Shown piece after piece: positions 50,701 to 58,137 of a stretch of 64,000 nt of DNA (positions within the stretch are counted from its first letter, which is position 1; each line of letters opens with the position of its first letter). Origin of the DNA: Microvelia longipes (lineage: Eukaryota > Arthropoda > Insecta > Hemiptera > Veliidae); the NCBI GenBank assembly GCA_018340805.1, contig JACMZG010001914.1:1906660-1970659 (forward strand). Reading direction: 5' to 3'. A program made the position numbers and the translations under genes. The notes beneath the pieces were generated by a model. That model made no database searches. It was not told where the DNA came from and saw only the letters and a list, made by a program, of their open reading frames with translations.

Positions 50701-50899
50701 AAATGTTTTATGTTTTTATAGCTACATAGTGTCAGGAGATGCAGATGGTAAATGCTATGTCTGGGACTGGAGAACCACCAAACTGTTCAAGAAATGGAAA
50801 GCTCATGATAGCGTCTGTATCAGTGCCATATGGCATCCTCATGAACCAAGCAAAGTCGCTACTGCTGGATGGGATGGACTTATCAAGTACTGGGATTAA
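32774..50899 (+). CDS. CDC40: Pre-mRNA-processing factor 17 (WD40 splicing factor)
   Basis: Homolog of human CDC40/PRP17, a spliceosome component acting at the second catalytic step in the nucleus. Exons: 32774-32968, 34294-34510, 39183-39421, 39726-39822, 43556-43770, 44813-44921, 45394-45548, 47358-47491, 49589-49810, 50722-50899. All introns are GT-AG and the frame is continuous for 586 codons plus stop (human 579). Exon 2 carries [12 protein letters not shown] and [22 protein letters not shown]; exon 3 has [14 protein letters not shown]. From about residue 283 a seven-bladed WD40 propeller follows, with [54 protein letters not shown] and a final [11 protein letters not shown]. The start ATG is the first in the divergent promoter. 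Introns 2 and 4 hold antisense genes. Every conserved block is intact, so the gene is almost certainly functional. Confidence 0.97.
33323..33766 (-). mobile_element. hAT-like MITE family C, copy in CDC40 intron 1
   Basis: Begins CAAAGAGACTAATACTTAGA and follows the complement of the 49979-50434 element (CAACAGCTCTTATCATTCCT, GACGTCATTTTTTTTATTTT, TAGTCTCTCTCTAGGGAGAC). The far terminal repeat is lost. Confidence 0.78.
33835..34131. repeat. 46-bp minisatellite, 6-7 units, CDC40 intron 1
   Basis: The unit is TATGTTGGTAAGACTGGAGT followed by CTATAGTTTAATTATGGCAT, with deletions in several units. It ends about 160 bp before exon 2. Confidence 0.92.
34932..35965 (-). mobile_element. Composite repeat with terminal hairpin, locus 3
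   Basis: The inverted version of locus 1, in CDC40 intron 2. The hairpin half (34932-35300) keeps AAACTAGTGCAAATAATGGT and GGCGTAGTTTTGTATAAG in its loop. It is followed by the complement of the B box (TTTGAACCCAGGTACC), then the TCGTATCG..CGGACTGGT repeats and the complement of the leader (CCCTAAGGTTGATTTTTG), ending TTTGTCTAGAAATA. Confidence 0.78.
35990..36080 (+). mobile_element. Possible tRNA-like SINE scrap
   Basis: A perfect B box GGTTCGACTCC lies at 36005-36015 with a short inverted repeat downstream (AGCAAATTTTTCC / AATTGAAATTTGCT). No A box is convincing. Confidence 0.35.
36198..36857 (-). CDS. Secreted protein, possible BPI-fold (Grp7-allergen-like)
   Basis: An intronless 219-aa frame, antisense in CDC40 intron 2. 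Residues 1-20 form a clear signal peptide ([20 protein letters not shown]). The mature part has four cysteines (22, 25, 146, 201) and N-glycosylation sites NKT (51) and NMS (56). The middle segment [17 protein letters not shown] to [14 protein letters not shown], alternating hydrophobic residues, and the C-terminal amphipathic helix around [16 protein letters not shown] recall insect secreted lipid-binding proteins of the group-7 allergen/takeout type. That assignment is pattern-based inference. A TATA-like TATAAATTC lies about 30 bp upstream of the start (36887-36895), supporting its own promoter. It has no stop or frameshift across 660 bp of AT-rich DNA, which argues it is real. Confidence 0.72.
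   Translation of the reverse strand: MKMLKIWLLWVSFCSLIIAQNCQECTDNRIIFNFVVSKQVITFANQLRTYNKTYINMSKNKFDISKDIQVDGIKIYDMVKLTSGDTYMWTEKDNHQYADIKLGLNDMTISINKLNYKNKEYNNAEIKLKSVFMKTMQKIQYSRDLCKETYIKTEILPITNAFLNTEDVTEIINGEVLTWVNKQLSTEQFQKLAEMYFNNICDAQANINLQELITLPYRD
38671..38956. mobile_element. Inverted-repeat MITE, about 120-bp arms
   Basis: The left arm (about 38671-38792) contains CTAAGCTTTCGACTAAAAAT and AGTCATCATCAGAGTTT; the right arm (about 38836-38956) is its near-exact complement. The loop is about 43 bp. It lies in CDC40 intron 2, 230 bp upstream of exon 3. The right arm carries CTGATGATGACTAA..TTAGTCGAAA, similar in layout to the motif near 27729. Confidence 0.88.
40606..41610 (-). CDS. 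MATH-BTB (speckle-type POZ-like) protein
   Basis: An intronless 334-aa gene, antisense in CDC40 intron 4. Residues about 25-145 match a MATH/TRAF-like domain ([20 protein letters not shown] near 58-84, [10 protein letters not shown] near 119). Residues about 157-255 are a BTB/POZ domain with [17 protein letters not shown] (178-194), [10 protein letters not shown] (217-226) and [11 protein letters not shown] (241-251). A BACK-like helical tail follows. Proteins of this type (SPOP family) act as substrate adaptors for Cullin-3 ubiquitin ligases: MATH binds substrate and BTB binds Cul3. Missing introns and an intronic location suggest a retroposed family member. The frame is intact with no disabling change, so it is probably expressed; the substrate is unknown. 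Confidence 0.88.
   Translation of the reverse strand: MNQKRWLWKIQKDYTKSYDEQGEVTSFSVNIRSQVEPNDFRIGIKTYTERFQILGLTWDLKLCPYGTIGAISQGRVGLYLTLKNSCYEATKVRICNRYHQENRDNFITKETDAKRNNCWGTLGFSRRDGKPLEIDVLLMCSISKLRPYTTYCFPWRVSNNIILKQDIQIKGTEYAYWAHREVLEANSNVFKAMFTHNMKENNENQIQLEEQAEEVSLMLTFFYTGVIHLKDINITTKVARLADKYDIEPLKIICDQQLSFNVTKDNVIQSILTADLFSLDILKSVCIELIELNYKAVVSSREWEQVAGRKHLIVEITRRISDLFKPCVCQINQT
42411..42740 (+). mobile_element. MITE family B copy in CDC40 intron 4
   Basis: Same block order as the 18123 element: AGAGATATTATTATTAGAGA, AATGTAACCTGACCACCTTC, CTCTTGGAGGAGGTTTC, TTTCAGGCCTCTCAATG and a GATAGGCTATGCCTC end. The right terminal repeat is degraded. Confidence 0.8.
42860..43200 (+). mobile_element. 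Family A repeat, CDC40 intron 4
   Basis: AACTTGGTACAAACATCAAC, GTCCTGAACCCTAACG, GTGATGTTATTAACCC and the CAGTGTGCCACTTATATAAA end match 54865-55370. Confidence 0.75.
43810..43955 (+). mobile_element. Family A repeat fragment, CDC40 intron 5
   Basis: Carries CATCATTAACCCACAATAAT and TTATTATCAGGATTAGTTC shared with 42860-43200, with a small hairpin ATTCGTTAG..CTAACGAAT inside. Confidence 0.65.
44108..44300 (+). mobile_element. 5S rRNA-derived SINE-like copy 2
   Basis: Bases 44108-44163 follow the 3' half of 5S rRNA: AAAGTTAAGCAG, then GTGTGGTCATTGCC and TGGATGGGTGACCGCTGGGAA, covering the pol III internal control region. A tail with two related units (CTGAAGATAAGCGAAACC.. and CTGAGGACAAGCGAAACG..) follows. 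The 5' third of 5S is absent, so it is not a working 5S gene. It lies in CDC40 intron 5. Confidence 0.68.
45909..46168. mobile_element. 260-bp MITE with 60-bp inverted ends, CDC40 intron 7
   Basis: The left arm reads TATATAGAGATTGTACTAGC then TTTAGTTCTACAACAATTTT; the right arm is its near-exact complement (TGTAGAACTAAAGCTAGTAC side). The middle is AT-rich and non-coding. Confidence 0.9.
46814..46967. repeat. 31-bp minisatellite, 5 units, CDC40 intron 7
   Basis: Units of TCAAGCTGAACTTAATTCAA plus TGAGCTAGAAT. The first unit is 30 bp with a few changes; the last three are identical. Confidence 0.95.
47681..47795. repeat. Perfect 54-bp stem hairpin, CDC40 intron 8
   Basis: Left arm 47681-47734 and right arm 47742-47795 are exact complements around a 7-base loop (TTGCAAG). 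The inner stem reads AACATGCTTTTGCATTGTTT. Lacks an obvious target duplication. Confidence 0.95.
47961..48090. mobile_element. 130-bp MITE, CDC40 intron 8
   Basis: Ends ATGCAACAAGGGAT (47961-47974) and its exact complement (48077-48090). The interior is GC-richer than the flanks. Similar ATGCACCAAAGGAG starts occur near 17963 and 53834. Confidence 0.7.
48766..48852. mobile_element. Half copy of the 12594-13134 element
   Basis: ACCGGCTTTCATGTTATCAG, CATTGTGTTTATGGTCCTA and TATGCTCCTTCTATATTATT followed by TATTATTCTAA match its right half. Confidence 0.8.
49197..49294. repeat. Perfect 32-bp stem inverted repeat, CDC40 intron 8
   Basis: Arms 49197-49228 and 49263-49294 are exact complements (AAGATTTAGGTCTTCCGGTG...). 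The 34-base loop contains GAAGCGAAACGTCGG. A partial relative is at about 21180-21240 in POLD3 intron 7. Confidence 0.95.
49979..50434. mobile_element. hAT-like MITE family C, complete copy
   Basis: Inverted ends CAAAGAGACTAAAACTATTA and TAATAGTTTTAGTCTCTTTG. An exact 8-bp target duplication GTCATACA lies at 49971-49978 and 50435-50442. 456 bp, non-coding, in CDC40 intron 9. Relatives are at 33323 and 52769. Confidence 0.95.
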
Positions 50900-51209
50900 C
50901 TTGAAGTCTGCATCAAGTTAATTTTGATTTGACTTTTACTCTTTGGGATTGGTGTGCTACGCAGATGTGTTAATAGGTGCTTATATTTTTCAATGTGTAT
51001 GTATTACATCCCTCTGAGAATGTGTTTAATTAAAATGTTACCAGAGTAACTTTTACCTCCGGTTCTTTTGGAATTTAAAAGTTTCCTCTGTTAATGGTTG
51101 CAGAATACAAGTGTAGTGAACCTGGTTTAAAATTTGAGAGCTTAAAGGTCAGGGCTAAAATCATTTTCTATAAACAAAACTGACCAGTGTGTGAAGAAAT
51201 CTCTTAAAT

Positions 51210-51215
51210 AATAAA
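51210..51215 (+). terminator. Candidate CDC40 polyadenylation signal
   Basis: AATAAA 310 bp past the stop codon. Other AATAAA copies occur farther on (for example near 51840), so the used site is uncertain. Confidence 0.3.
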
Positions 51216-51309
51216 CAGGTTGTCACTTTAATTGAGTCTGCAAGGGCCAAGACATTTATCCTGAGGCTAGTTGTAGTAGGGTCCGGGGATCTGATTCTAA
51301 ACTTGGTTA

Positions 51310-51750
51310 GAATTGATACAATATAATAGTGCGAGAGACGCCTAGGAAATGTAACAAGCAAAATGCAATGCTACATCTGGGAACTGTTCCATCATTCGAC
51401 ATTAGTAATCATTGATGGCTCGACATAATGTCATGTCCCACTCTGTTTTGTAACGTCTAATTCATCAAAATGCCTACAGAGCCTGAACTCACTCTGACCT
51501 TCAATTTGAAGTCCGAAGAATATAATGTGAAATATGTACCAGAGACAAACGGTGCTCTCTTATCTCCATCATGCTTGGCAAGGAAAATGTCTTTTATTTG
51601 ATACTACCAAGTTTGCAAAACATGAATAGTCGACACAATATAATTGTGCGGGAGACACCTAGGTCAGAGTGATTTCAGGTTCTGTTGGTATTGCATATGC
51701 TTGTTACATTTCCTAGGTGTCTCTTGCACAATTATATTGTGTCAACTATT
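51310..51750. mobile_element. TIR element family E, composite copy
   Basis: Inverted ends TTGATACAATATAATAGTGC (left) and GCACAATTATATTGTGTCAA (right), continuing into CCTAGGAAATGTAACAAGC. A third end copy, CGACACAATATAATTGTGC, lies at about 51633, so a smaller element or a duplicated end is embedded. Contains a decayed version of the ribozyme-like core at 51441-51483 on the minus strand. Confidence 0.78.
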
Positions 51751-52768
51751 AATGTTTATTATCAAATGATATTGGTTAGAATTATATGGCAAATACAATT
51801 TGTACAGTATGACACACCAACAGGCAATTAATTATAAGCAATAAAATATTATTAGAACACCAAACAATAACATTTTTAAAGGTTTAGGTGGTGATAACTG
51901 TTCTAATGAAGTCATTGGCTTGTTAATTTACACGGGACCTTGTTTTCTACCAATAAGTATTTCATTTAATCATTGTTAGCTGTAAGAAAAAGCTTACAAA
52001 GTGTTAACTATTCATAAGCTCTATTAATTATTGTTATATTCTTATTGGTGACTATAAGTGTAATTTATAGTGTATTTATTTTTTTTAATAATTAGTGACA
52101 AAAACATGACATTTGTGTCAGTTTAACTTACGTAAAATCCAATGACAAAAAATACATTTGATTTGTCAAATACATTCTTTTACATCAAAACCACCTGTGT
52201 TTGGGTCGTGCATTACTTAAAACTAATTTGTTTTATTTTTTTAAATATTTAAGTTGTAAGATAAGCCACGTTTTGTAAGAAAAAAAAACTGTTAAAAGCA
52301 TATTGGTGTTGATATTATTGTTAAAAGCATTTCTTCTCCTTAAACCTGCAATGTTGCACTCTGTAACGTGGCCAATTAAATGTAACAATTTTTCCTTTCC
52401 TAATTACCCAGCTATATAAGGGAAGTACTTTGTTGCTTATTATTAGTCGATTATACACAATATTAATTTATTATACCATCCTTGAAATCAAAAGTATCAA
52501 ATCATTATCATTAAGATTTTTTTTCTTGAACATTAAAAAAATTATGTACCAAATATTTATAATTTAATTTTACGATGTTAAATTTTTAATTTACCTGTAA
52601 CATTTGTAAATATATGCTTTTATTAATTCAATCTTTTATTTAAAACATATTATTTGGATTTATTTTCAATCCAATCCTCTGCAGGGTATCATATAATTTG
52701 ATTCCTTCTGGGATATCATATAATCCGTTTCCTTCTAAGGTATCATATCATCTGATTCCCTGCAGAGC
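51751..52768. other. Intergenic, nothing recognised
   Basis: AT-rich downstream DNA of CDC40. Short GGTATCATATAAT-like phrases repeat near 52685-52750 but form no clear array. Confidence 0.5.
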
Positions 52769-53222
52769 AGAGAATAATTCTTAGAGGGAGGACTTAGCCC
52801 AAATAACACATTGATAAGTCTAGAATTATTACAGTTTCCATTGGGTACCATAATAGTAGTTACTCCTGCTAGAGCCTACCTAGAGAGAGACTTGATTCCT
52901 CATCCCTTTGAAACCCGTATCGGAGACAAACAGCGGCCATTTTCAGTGATGTCTCATTAAATCAGTTTATAAAACACGATTAATTAATGAATACACGCAA
53001 TAGATAATAATTACAACTTATTTTAAATTCATTTTACTTAAATTAAGACAAAATAGTCAAAACATATTGTAATAATTACGTGCAATTGTAATTATTATAA
53101 AAAATGTAAAAATGGCGACAAATTTACACTTATGGTACCAAGGTACCCAGGGAGTGATAAGTACGTAAGATAAGTATTGCTCTATTCCTCACTCTAAGTA
53201 CTAGCAGGTACTAGTCTCTTTG
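52769..53222. mobile_element. hAT-like MITE family C, third copy
   Basis: Follows the order of the 49979 element: TTAGAGGGAGGAC, CAGTTTCCATTGGGTACC, ACGCAATAGATAATAATTAC and an end TACTAGTCTCTTTG. The left terminal repeat is degraded. Confidence 0.8.
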
Positions 53223-54864
53223 ATGCAGGGTATCTTGTAATCCGATTTCTTTCAGGTTATCGTATAATCCAATTTCCAGTAAGGGTATTATGTAAAAATA
53301 AAAAAAAACTCAGAACTGTTTTGCTATATAAATTTCTTAGTCAAATAGACTTATACTAACCAAACAGGATATTGCTTTGCCTGTAAACCTATACTTGACA
53401 TCCCTTAATAAGCTAAAGTTTGAATAAGGCAAATTAAAGATTATGAGGCAAAATGTTGGGTTGTATTAAAATAATTTGAACTCTTTCTTATGTCTCATGC
53501 AGATTCCCAATATGCAAGTTTACCAATAATAATAGAGACTAATATTATTATTAAATTGTTACTCTTTTTTGTCGTCTTTATTTCTTATATGTGGAATATA
53601 GGATTATAAAGACATAAACTGGCAATAATAGTCATTTATTTATTTACAAAAATTATTTGTTAACATAATTATTATATTTCTCTATAGTTAGCATAGATTA
53701 AAGGAATGTGTACATTGCCCTAGAACATTTTTAATATTTATTTACTTATTTCACCCTTACTTTAAATTAACATGGTGAACTACTAAGAAACAATAATTTA
53801 TTACTTAAGTTATTAAATAAATAATAGCTTTTTATGCACCAAAGGAGTAAAAAAATGTATTTCGCTGATCAGTAATTTGGTTCCTTAGGCATAAGCTTAG
53901 GGAACCAATGCTTTTATGCCCTGAGGTAAAGCTAGGGATTTATTTATTTTATTACTGAAACAAAAGGGAGATAGTTATGACAATTAACTCCTGAGGCAAA
54001 TACAAGCAAGGTAATTATTGCAGTAGCAAATTTCATTTTACCCCCAAGGGGTATACAATATTTTATCTCCAGTCTTAGATATATTTTAATTATTATTATA
54101 TTCTTGTTTTTATTCGTTTTGTTGCTATTTTTTTATCAAGCACAACTTTGAATTTACACCTTTAAATTTAAAAGATACCCCTTTCAAAAAATACCCTCAT
54201 AAGATTTGGCTCTAACCCCAATTAAAGAAAGAGGTTTTTCTTTTTACTTCCAGAAGAGGAACCTACCCCTCCTCTTTTGAACCTTTTTACTCCTTAAAAA
54301 CTAGTAGTCTGGAAATAATAAATGATTTATTTTTAAAATATTTTTGCCAGCCTATCTCTTACTACATGAGGAGGAAGCATCTTAATTTTAATTAAATAAA
54401 CTATTGTTACTGCTGGAAGTGGAATTGAGAACATAAAAGAATCAAAATTTTGAGGAACTTGATTTATTTTTTTTCTACAATGGAACACAAGTTGTTTTAC
54501 TAATTTTAAATGAATTGTTTGCTTTAATTTCTGACTTTTAATTAGAGATGATGTTTCCTTGAACTGTCAATACCATGACTAAGTTTGCACCATAAGTCAG
54601 ACTTCGTCATTGTGTCTATTCATTACAAATTACATTCTATATCTAATTAAAATAATTAATATCGTCATTAGTTAAAAATTTAAAATATGTGTTCTGTATA
54701 CTATGACACAGAGCAAGTAGTTGCAATAACACAATGAACCATGACAAAGCAACTTTTTATCATACATGTATCAATCAACGATTTGCCGTTGCAAGCTACA
54801 TTTGATGTCAATTTGAAAGATTATTATTGTAAATTCTATTATAATGGATATTTTGTGAATTTTC
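53223..54864. other. Intergenic, no gene recognised
   Basis: No exon-like conservation. An ATGCACCAAAGGAG phrase near 53834 and a partly palindromic GGTTCC..GGAACC segment near 53879-53910 hint at an old MITE. Confidence 0.5.
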
Positions 54865-54954
54865 CAAGAAAAATGAGGTTGGGGTAATAGAGGAGGGTAG
54901 GAGTGGGGGTGGATTTGTTTTAGGAAAGAGGGACTCACTGATCAAGATTATATA

Positions 54955-55009
<55 letters not shown>

Positions 55010-55370
55010 GTGTGTGTGTGTGTGTTGTGTGTGTGTGTATGTATGAGATTTTTTTCTTAGACGTTTCTATGATACACAATAACTTTCAAACACTTTCTCG
55101 GATCAAAATTAAACTTGGTACACAAATCATTTCAAAAAATCTCAAATTTTCAAAAAGTGCTTGGATCTGCGTGAAGTTTTTCACACATGTACTACCATGC
55201 ATGGCTATTAAAAATATTAAGTTTCATTTTATTATCTGTATAAGTTTTGGTTTTTATTGATTGACATAGTAACATAATGTAAACAAATCGCTTATATCGT
55301 AGCAGTATGCCACTTATATAAATTAGCAATATGACTTAGTGACATAGGACAACAGTCATGTGGTCGCAAA
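54865..55370 (+). mobile_element. Family A repeat with TA/TG microsatellite
   Basis: AATGAGGTTGGGGTAATAGA, GACTCACTGATCAAGA, a TA run then TG run (54950-55030), AACTTGGTACACAAATCA and CAGTATGCCACTTATATAAA. This is the longest copy of family A, shared with 20555 and 42860. Confidence 0.78.
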
Positions 55371-55550
55371 GCTCCTTTTGAAGGTATAAACGTTTGCCAA
55401 CCCTACCAAAAATCTGTCCATGGGCTCCCTGGAAGAATAAATACATAGATAAAGGAAAATAGAAAGAGGGAGGAGAAAACAATTTGGCAGTTAAAAACAT
55501 TAGTTTTATTAAGAAGTTAACTAGTAAAACTTCTTTTTTGTAGAACTACA

Positions 55551-55785
55551 TAATTATTTGGAAAAATGTTGACTTTAGTGCTATTTTTAGTTTTTAAAGA
55601 AAAAAGTTTATTTGTTTACATTCTCTTCGGGTGTTATTTGTTAAGTTTTTTCAGTTCATTTTACATTTTTTAAAATAAATGTAGTTGATAAGAGAATATA
55701 GCCTTTAAATGACCCAATGGGGTTGTAATATATATTTAAAAAAAATTGTAGAACTAAAGTCAACCATTTTTCCAAGTAATAGTTT
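55551..55785. mobile_element. Probable 235-bp MITE
   Basis: AATTATTTGGAAAAATGTTG..TTTAGTGCTA at the left is matched inverted by TAGAACTAAAGTCAACCATT..TCCAAGTAATAG at the right. Non-coding. Confidence 0.65.
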
Positions 55786-55845
55786 TATCGGTTATTTCTT
55801 GAATTATAATTATTCCATTTACTTTTTACTTCCAATTGTTTTTTT

Positions 55846-56045
55846 AACACAGTATAATTGTGAGATTTTAAATGAAGGTTAGAGTGAGTTGAGGCTCTGT
55901 CGGTGCCCTGATGAGTTAGACGTAACGAAACAGAGTTGACAACAGAGTTAGTCATAACAAAACAGTTCCCAGATGTAACAAAGTATTTTTCTTCTTACAT
56001 TCCTAGATGTCTCTCACAATCCTACAGTGTTAACTATTCATGTTT
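55846..56045. mobile_element. TIR element family E with ribozyme-like core
   Basis: Ends AACACAGTATAATTGTGAGA (about 55849) and CTCTCACAATCCTACAGTGT (about 56012-56031), inverted relative to each other. The interior matches the 51310-51750 element (AGAGTGAGTTGAGGCTCTGT, ACAGTTCCCAGATGTAAC). Confidence 0.75.
55895..55935 (+). ncRNA. Hammerhead-ribozyme-like motif
   Basis: All invariant hammerhead core positions are present. Stem III is CTCTGT (55895-55900) with ACAGAG (55930-55935); the cleavage triplet is GTC, ending at 55901; the core is CTGATGA (55908-55914); stem II is GTTA/TAAC around GACG (55915-55926); then GAA and A. Stem I is only GGTGCC, two G-C pairs with a two-base loop, so activity as a monomer is doubtful; it could pair between two RNAs. 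Confidence 0.45.
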
Positions 56046-56500
56046 CACAGAACTGAGTGGGATCAAATGATACAAGTTTTTGTTTATTCTACTACAATAT
56101 TTAATAAAGATATTTACAAATGTTTATAATTAGTTTTTGAATGATTTCAGTAGCAATTTTTCTACAATAATTATAATAAAAGCTTTCATTGTCATAAATT
56201 AAGAATCCCTCCTAAGTTTTTAGTATAAAAAAATATTTTTTTTCCTATGGCAATTTACTTAAATGAATGAAGTATTTTTAAATTAATGTAATATTTTTTT
56301 ATAACAAAAGAAGGTGATATGGATTATTATGCATAAATTAAATATTTATGATTAATTTTTTATTAGTTATTAAATTAGATTATTTATAATTAGTTTTTAT
56401 TTTGAGCTCTATTAAAGTGTTTAGAAATTACCAGTTGAGTAATTATTGGCTTGTTTTGGTGGACATAGAGAATTTTGATGATTTTAAGTTATTTGTTTTA

Positions 56501-56664
56501 AAAACACCTGGCTATTGCCTCTTGTGTTTTCTCAGTCAACCAAAACACCTGGCTATTGCCTCTTGTGTTTTCTCAGTCAACCAAAACACCTGGCTATTGC
56601 CTCTTGTGTTTTCTCAGTCAACCAAAACACCTGGCTATTGCCTCTTGTGTTTTCTCAGTCAACC
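56501..56664. repeat. 41-bp minisatellite, exactly 4 units
   Basis: AAAACACCTGGCTATTGCCT plus CTTGTGTTTTCTCAGTCAACC, four times with no mismatch seen. The 41-bp period rotates the reading frame, so the frames across it are artefacts. Confidence 0.97.
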
Positions 56665-58137
56665 AAAAGCCTCAGAGTGATTTCAAGAGGTGGTAAGTGT
56701 GAACACACCTTTAATAATGAGATTCAACTATCATTTTTCAGATCTTTAAAATTATTTAAAAACTTAAGTTGTTTTAATGATTATAAAGTTGAAATTCAGT
56801 TTATAGTCTTTCGATTTTAATTGCTAAAAATAATTAAAATTATTCTATGAAACCTAGTTTTGCTTTAAAAACATTAAACAAGCTGTAGAATAAAGTGTTA
56901 TGTCCACAATGAAGCCACATTTTATCCAATTTTTTATGTGACTTTAATTCCTAATATTTAAAACCTAATATGGAAACTGTTTCTTGTTTATTAAACTATT
57001 AATAATGAAAACAATAATTTGAAAAAATCCTATTGATAATTAGTAATTTAAATCCACATTTTATCTATAATTTATCTGTTATAATAGTTAACCACATTTG
57101 AGTCAAATTATTTTATAATTTTTATAGTTATTTATTTACATATTAAGGTAATAAAAAATGTTGTTATTATTAAGGTAATTTTATACTTGTTTTCAAATAA
57201 TTTTTCCTTAAGGATACCTAAGAAAGGAAAATGTCTTTGAATACAAAGACCCAGTTCCGTAGTTCCAGTTGGACCTTAGTTCCTAAACATTTTACCCTCC
57301 AAGAAAATAAGACTTTTTGACCAATTATTATTAGAAGATACAATTGAGAAATTAAAATAAAGAAACATATTATTGCTTTCCTATATTAATGAGCTAATAG
57401 TGAAACCTGGAAAGTAAAGTGTACACTTTTCTACTGCTGCTTGCAATTTCTTAGCTGGTACTCCGCTATGATATTCTTCACTTTGTTGCACCCTTGTAAC
57501 TTCTTTAGATGGCTACCGATTATTATGAAAGAAAATTCAGGTCCACAAACAATAATCTATTGTATAGTCTTGGTTTTATTTATAAATAATACTTTCATGC
57601 ATCTTTTGAACATTGCTTCTTTTGCAGAGAAGCTTTTAAGAACCCTAGGGATTTTAATGTTTGTAGAGAATTCAAATGGAAATATGACCTACAAGGCTTT
57701 ACTACTGAGCCATCAAATTATGTTAATATTGTAATTAAACATAAACAATTTGATCAAATATTTGCCTTATATAAATAAAAACACTGCTTATTATGGTCCA
57801 ACTTTTTTTTGCTTATACAAAGGCTTCAACTTGAGATTTGCTCTAATGCCAAAATGTTTATGCCTTTGAGAATTTAATTACTCTCGTGCTTTTTCAGTTT
57901 TTAATATTTGTTTAAAAACATTAGAGACGGTGGATGTTGGCACGGATATTCCCAATACTCTTTTGTTAGATTATCTGAAACAGTCAAAGAATTTTTTTTT
58001 ACAAAATTATAAAATTGCTGACCAATAAGTGAATGAAATGTATGATTGCCAGGTAACCTCACTGGAGGGAGGCTAAGAGGGCATCCCTCATATACATAGG
58101 TGCACATGCACAACATAAACATTAAATTAGGAATATG
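56665..58137. other. Intergenic / 3' flank of the Ly6 gene
   Basis: No coding signal. Part of it up to an unknown point is presumably the 3' UTR of the minus-strand Ly6 gene. Confidence 0.5.

Noticed and set aside
56402..56820. Overlapping frames repeating a Cys/Leu-rich phrase
   Set aside because: Produced by the 41-bp minisatellite being read in rotating frames.
57441..57734. A 97-codon hydrophobic frame
   Set aside because: Composition is typical of AT-rich non-coding DNA; no family features and no splice context.
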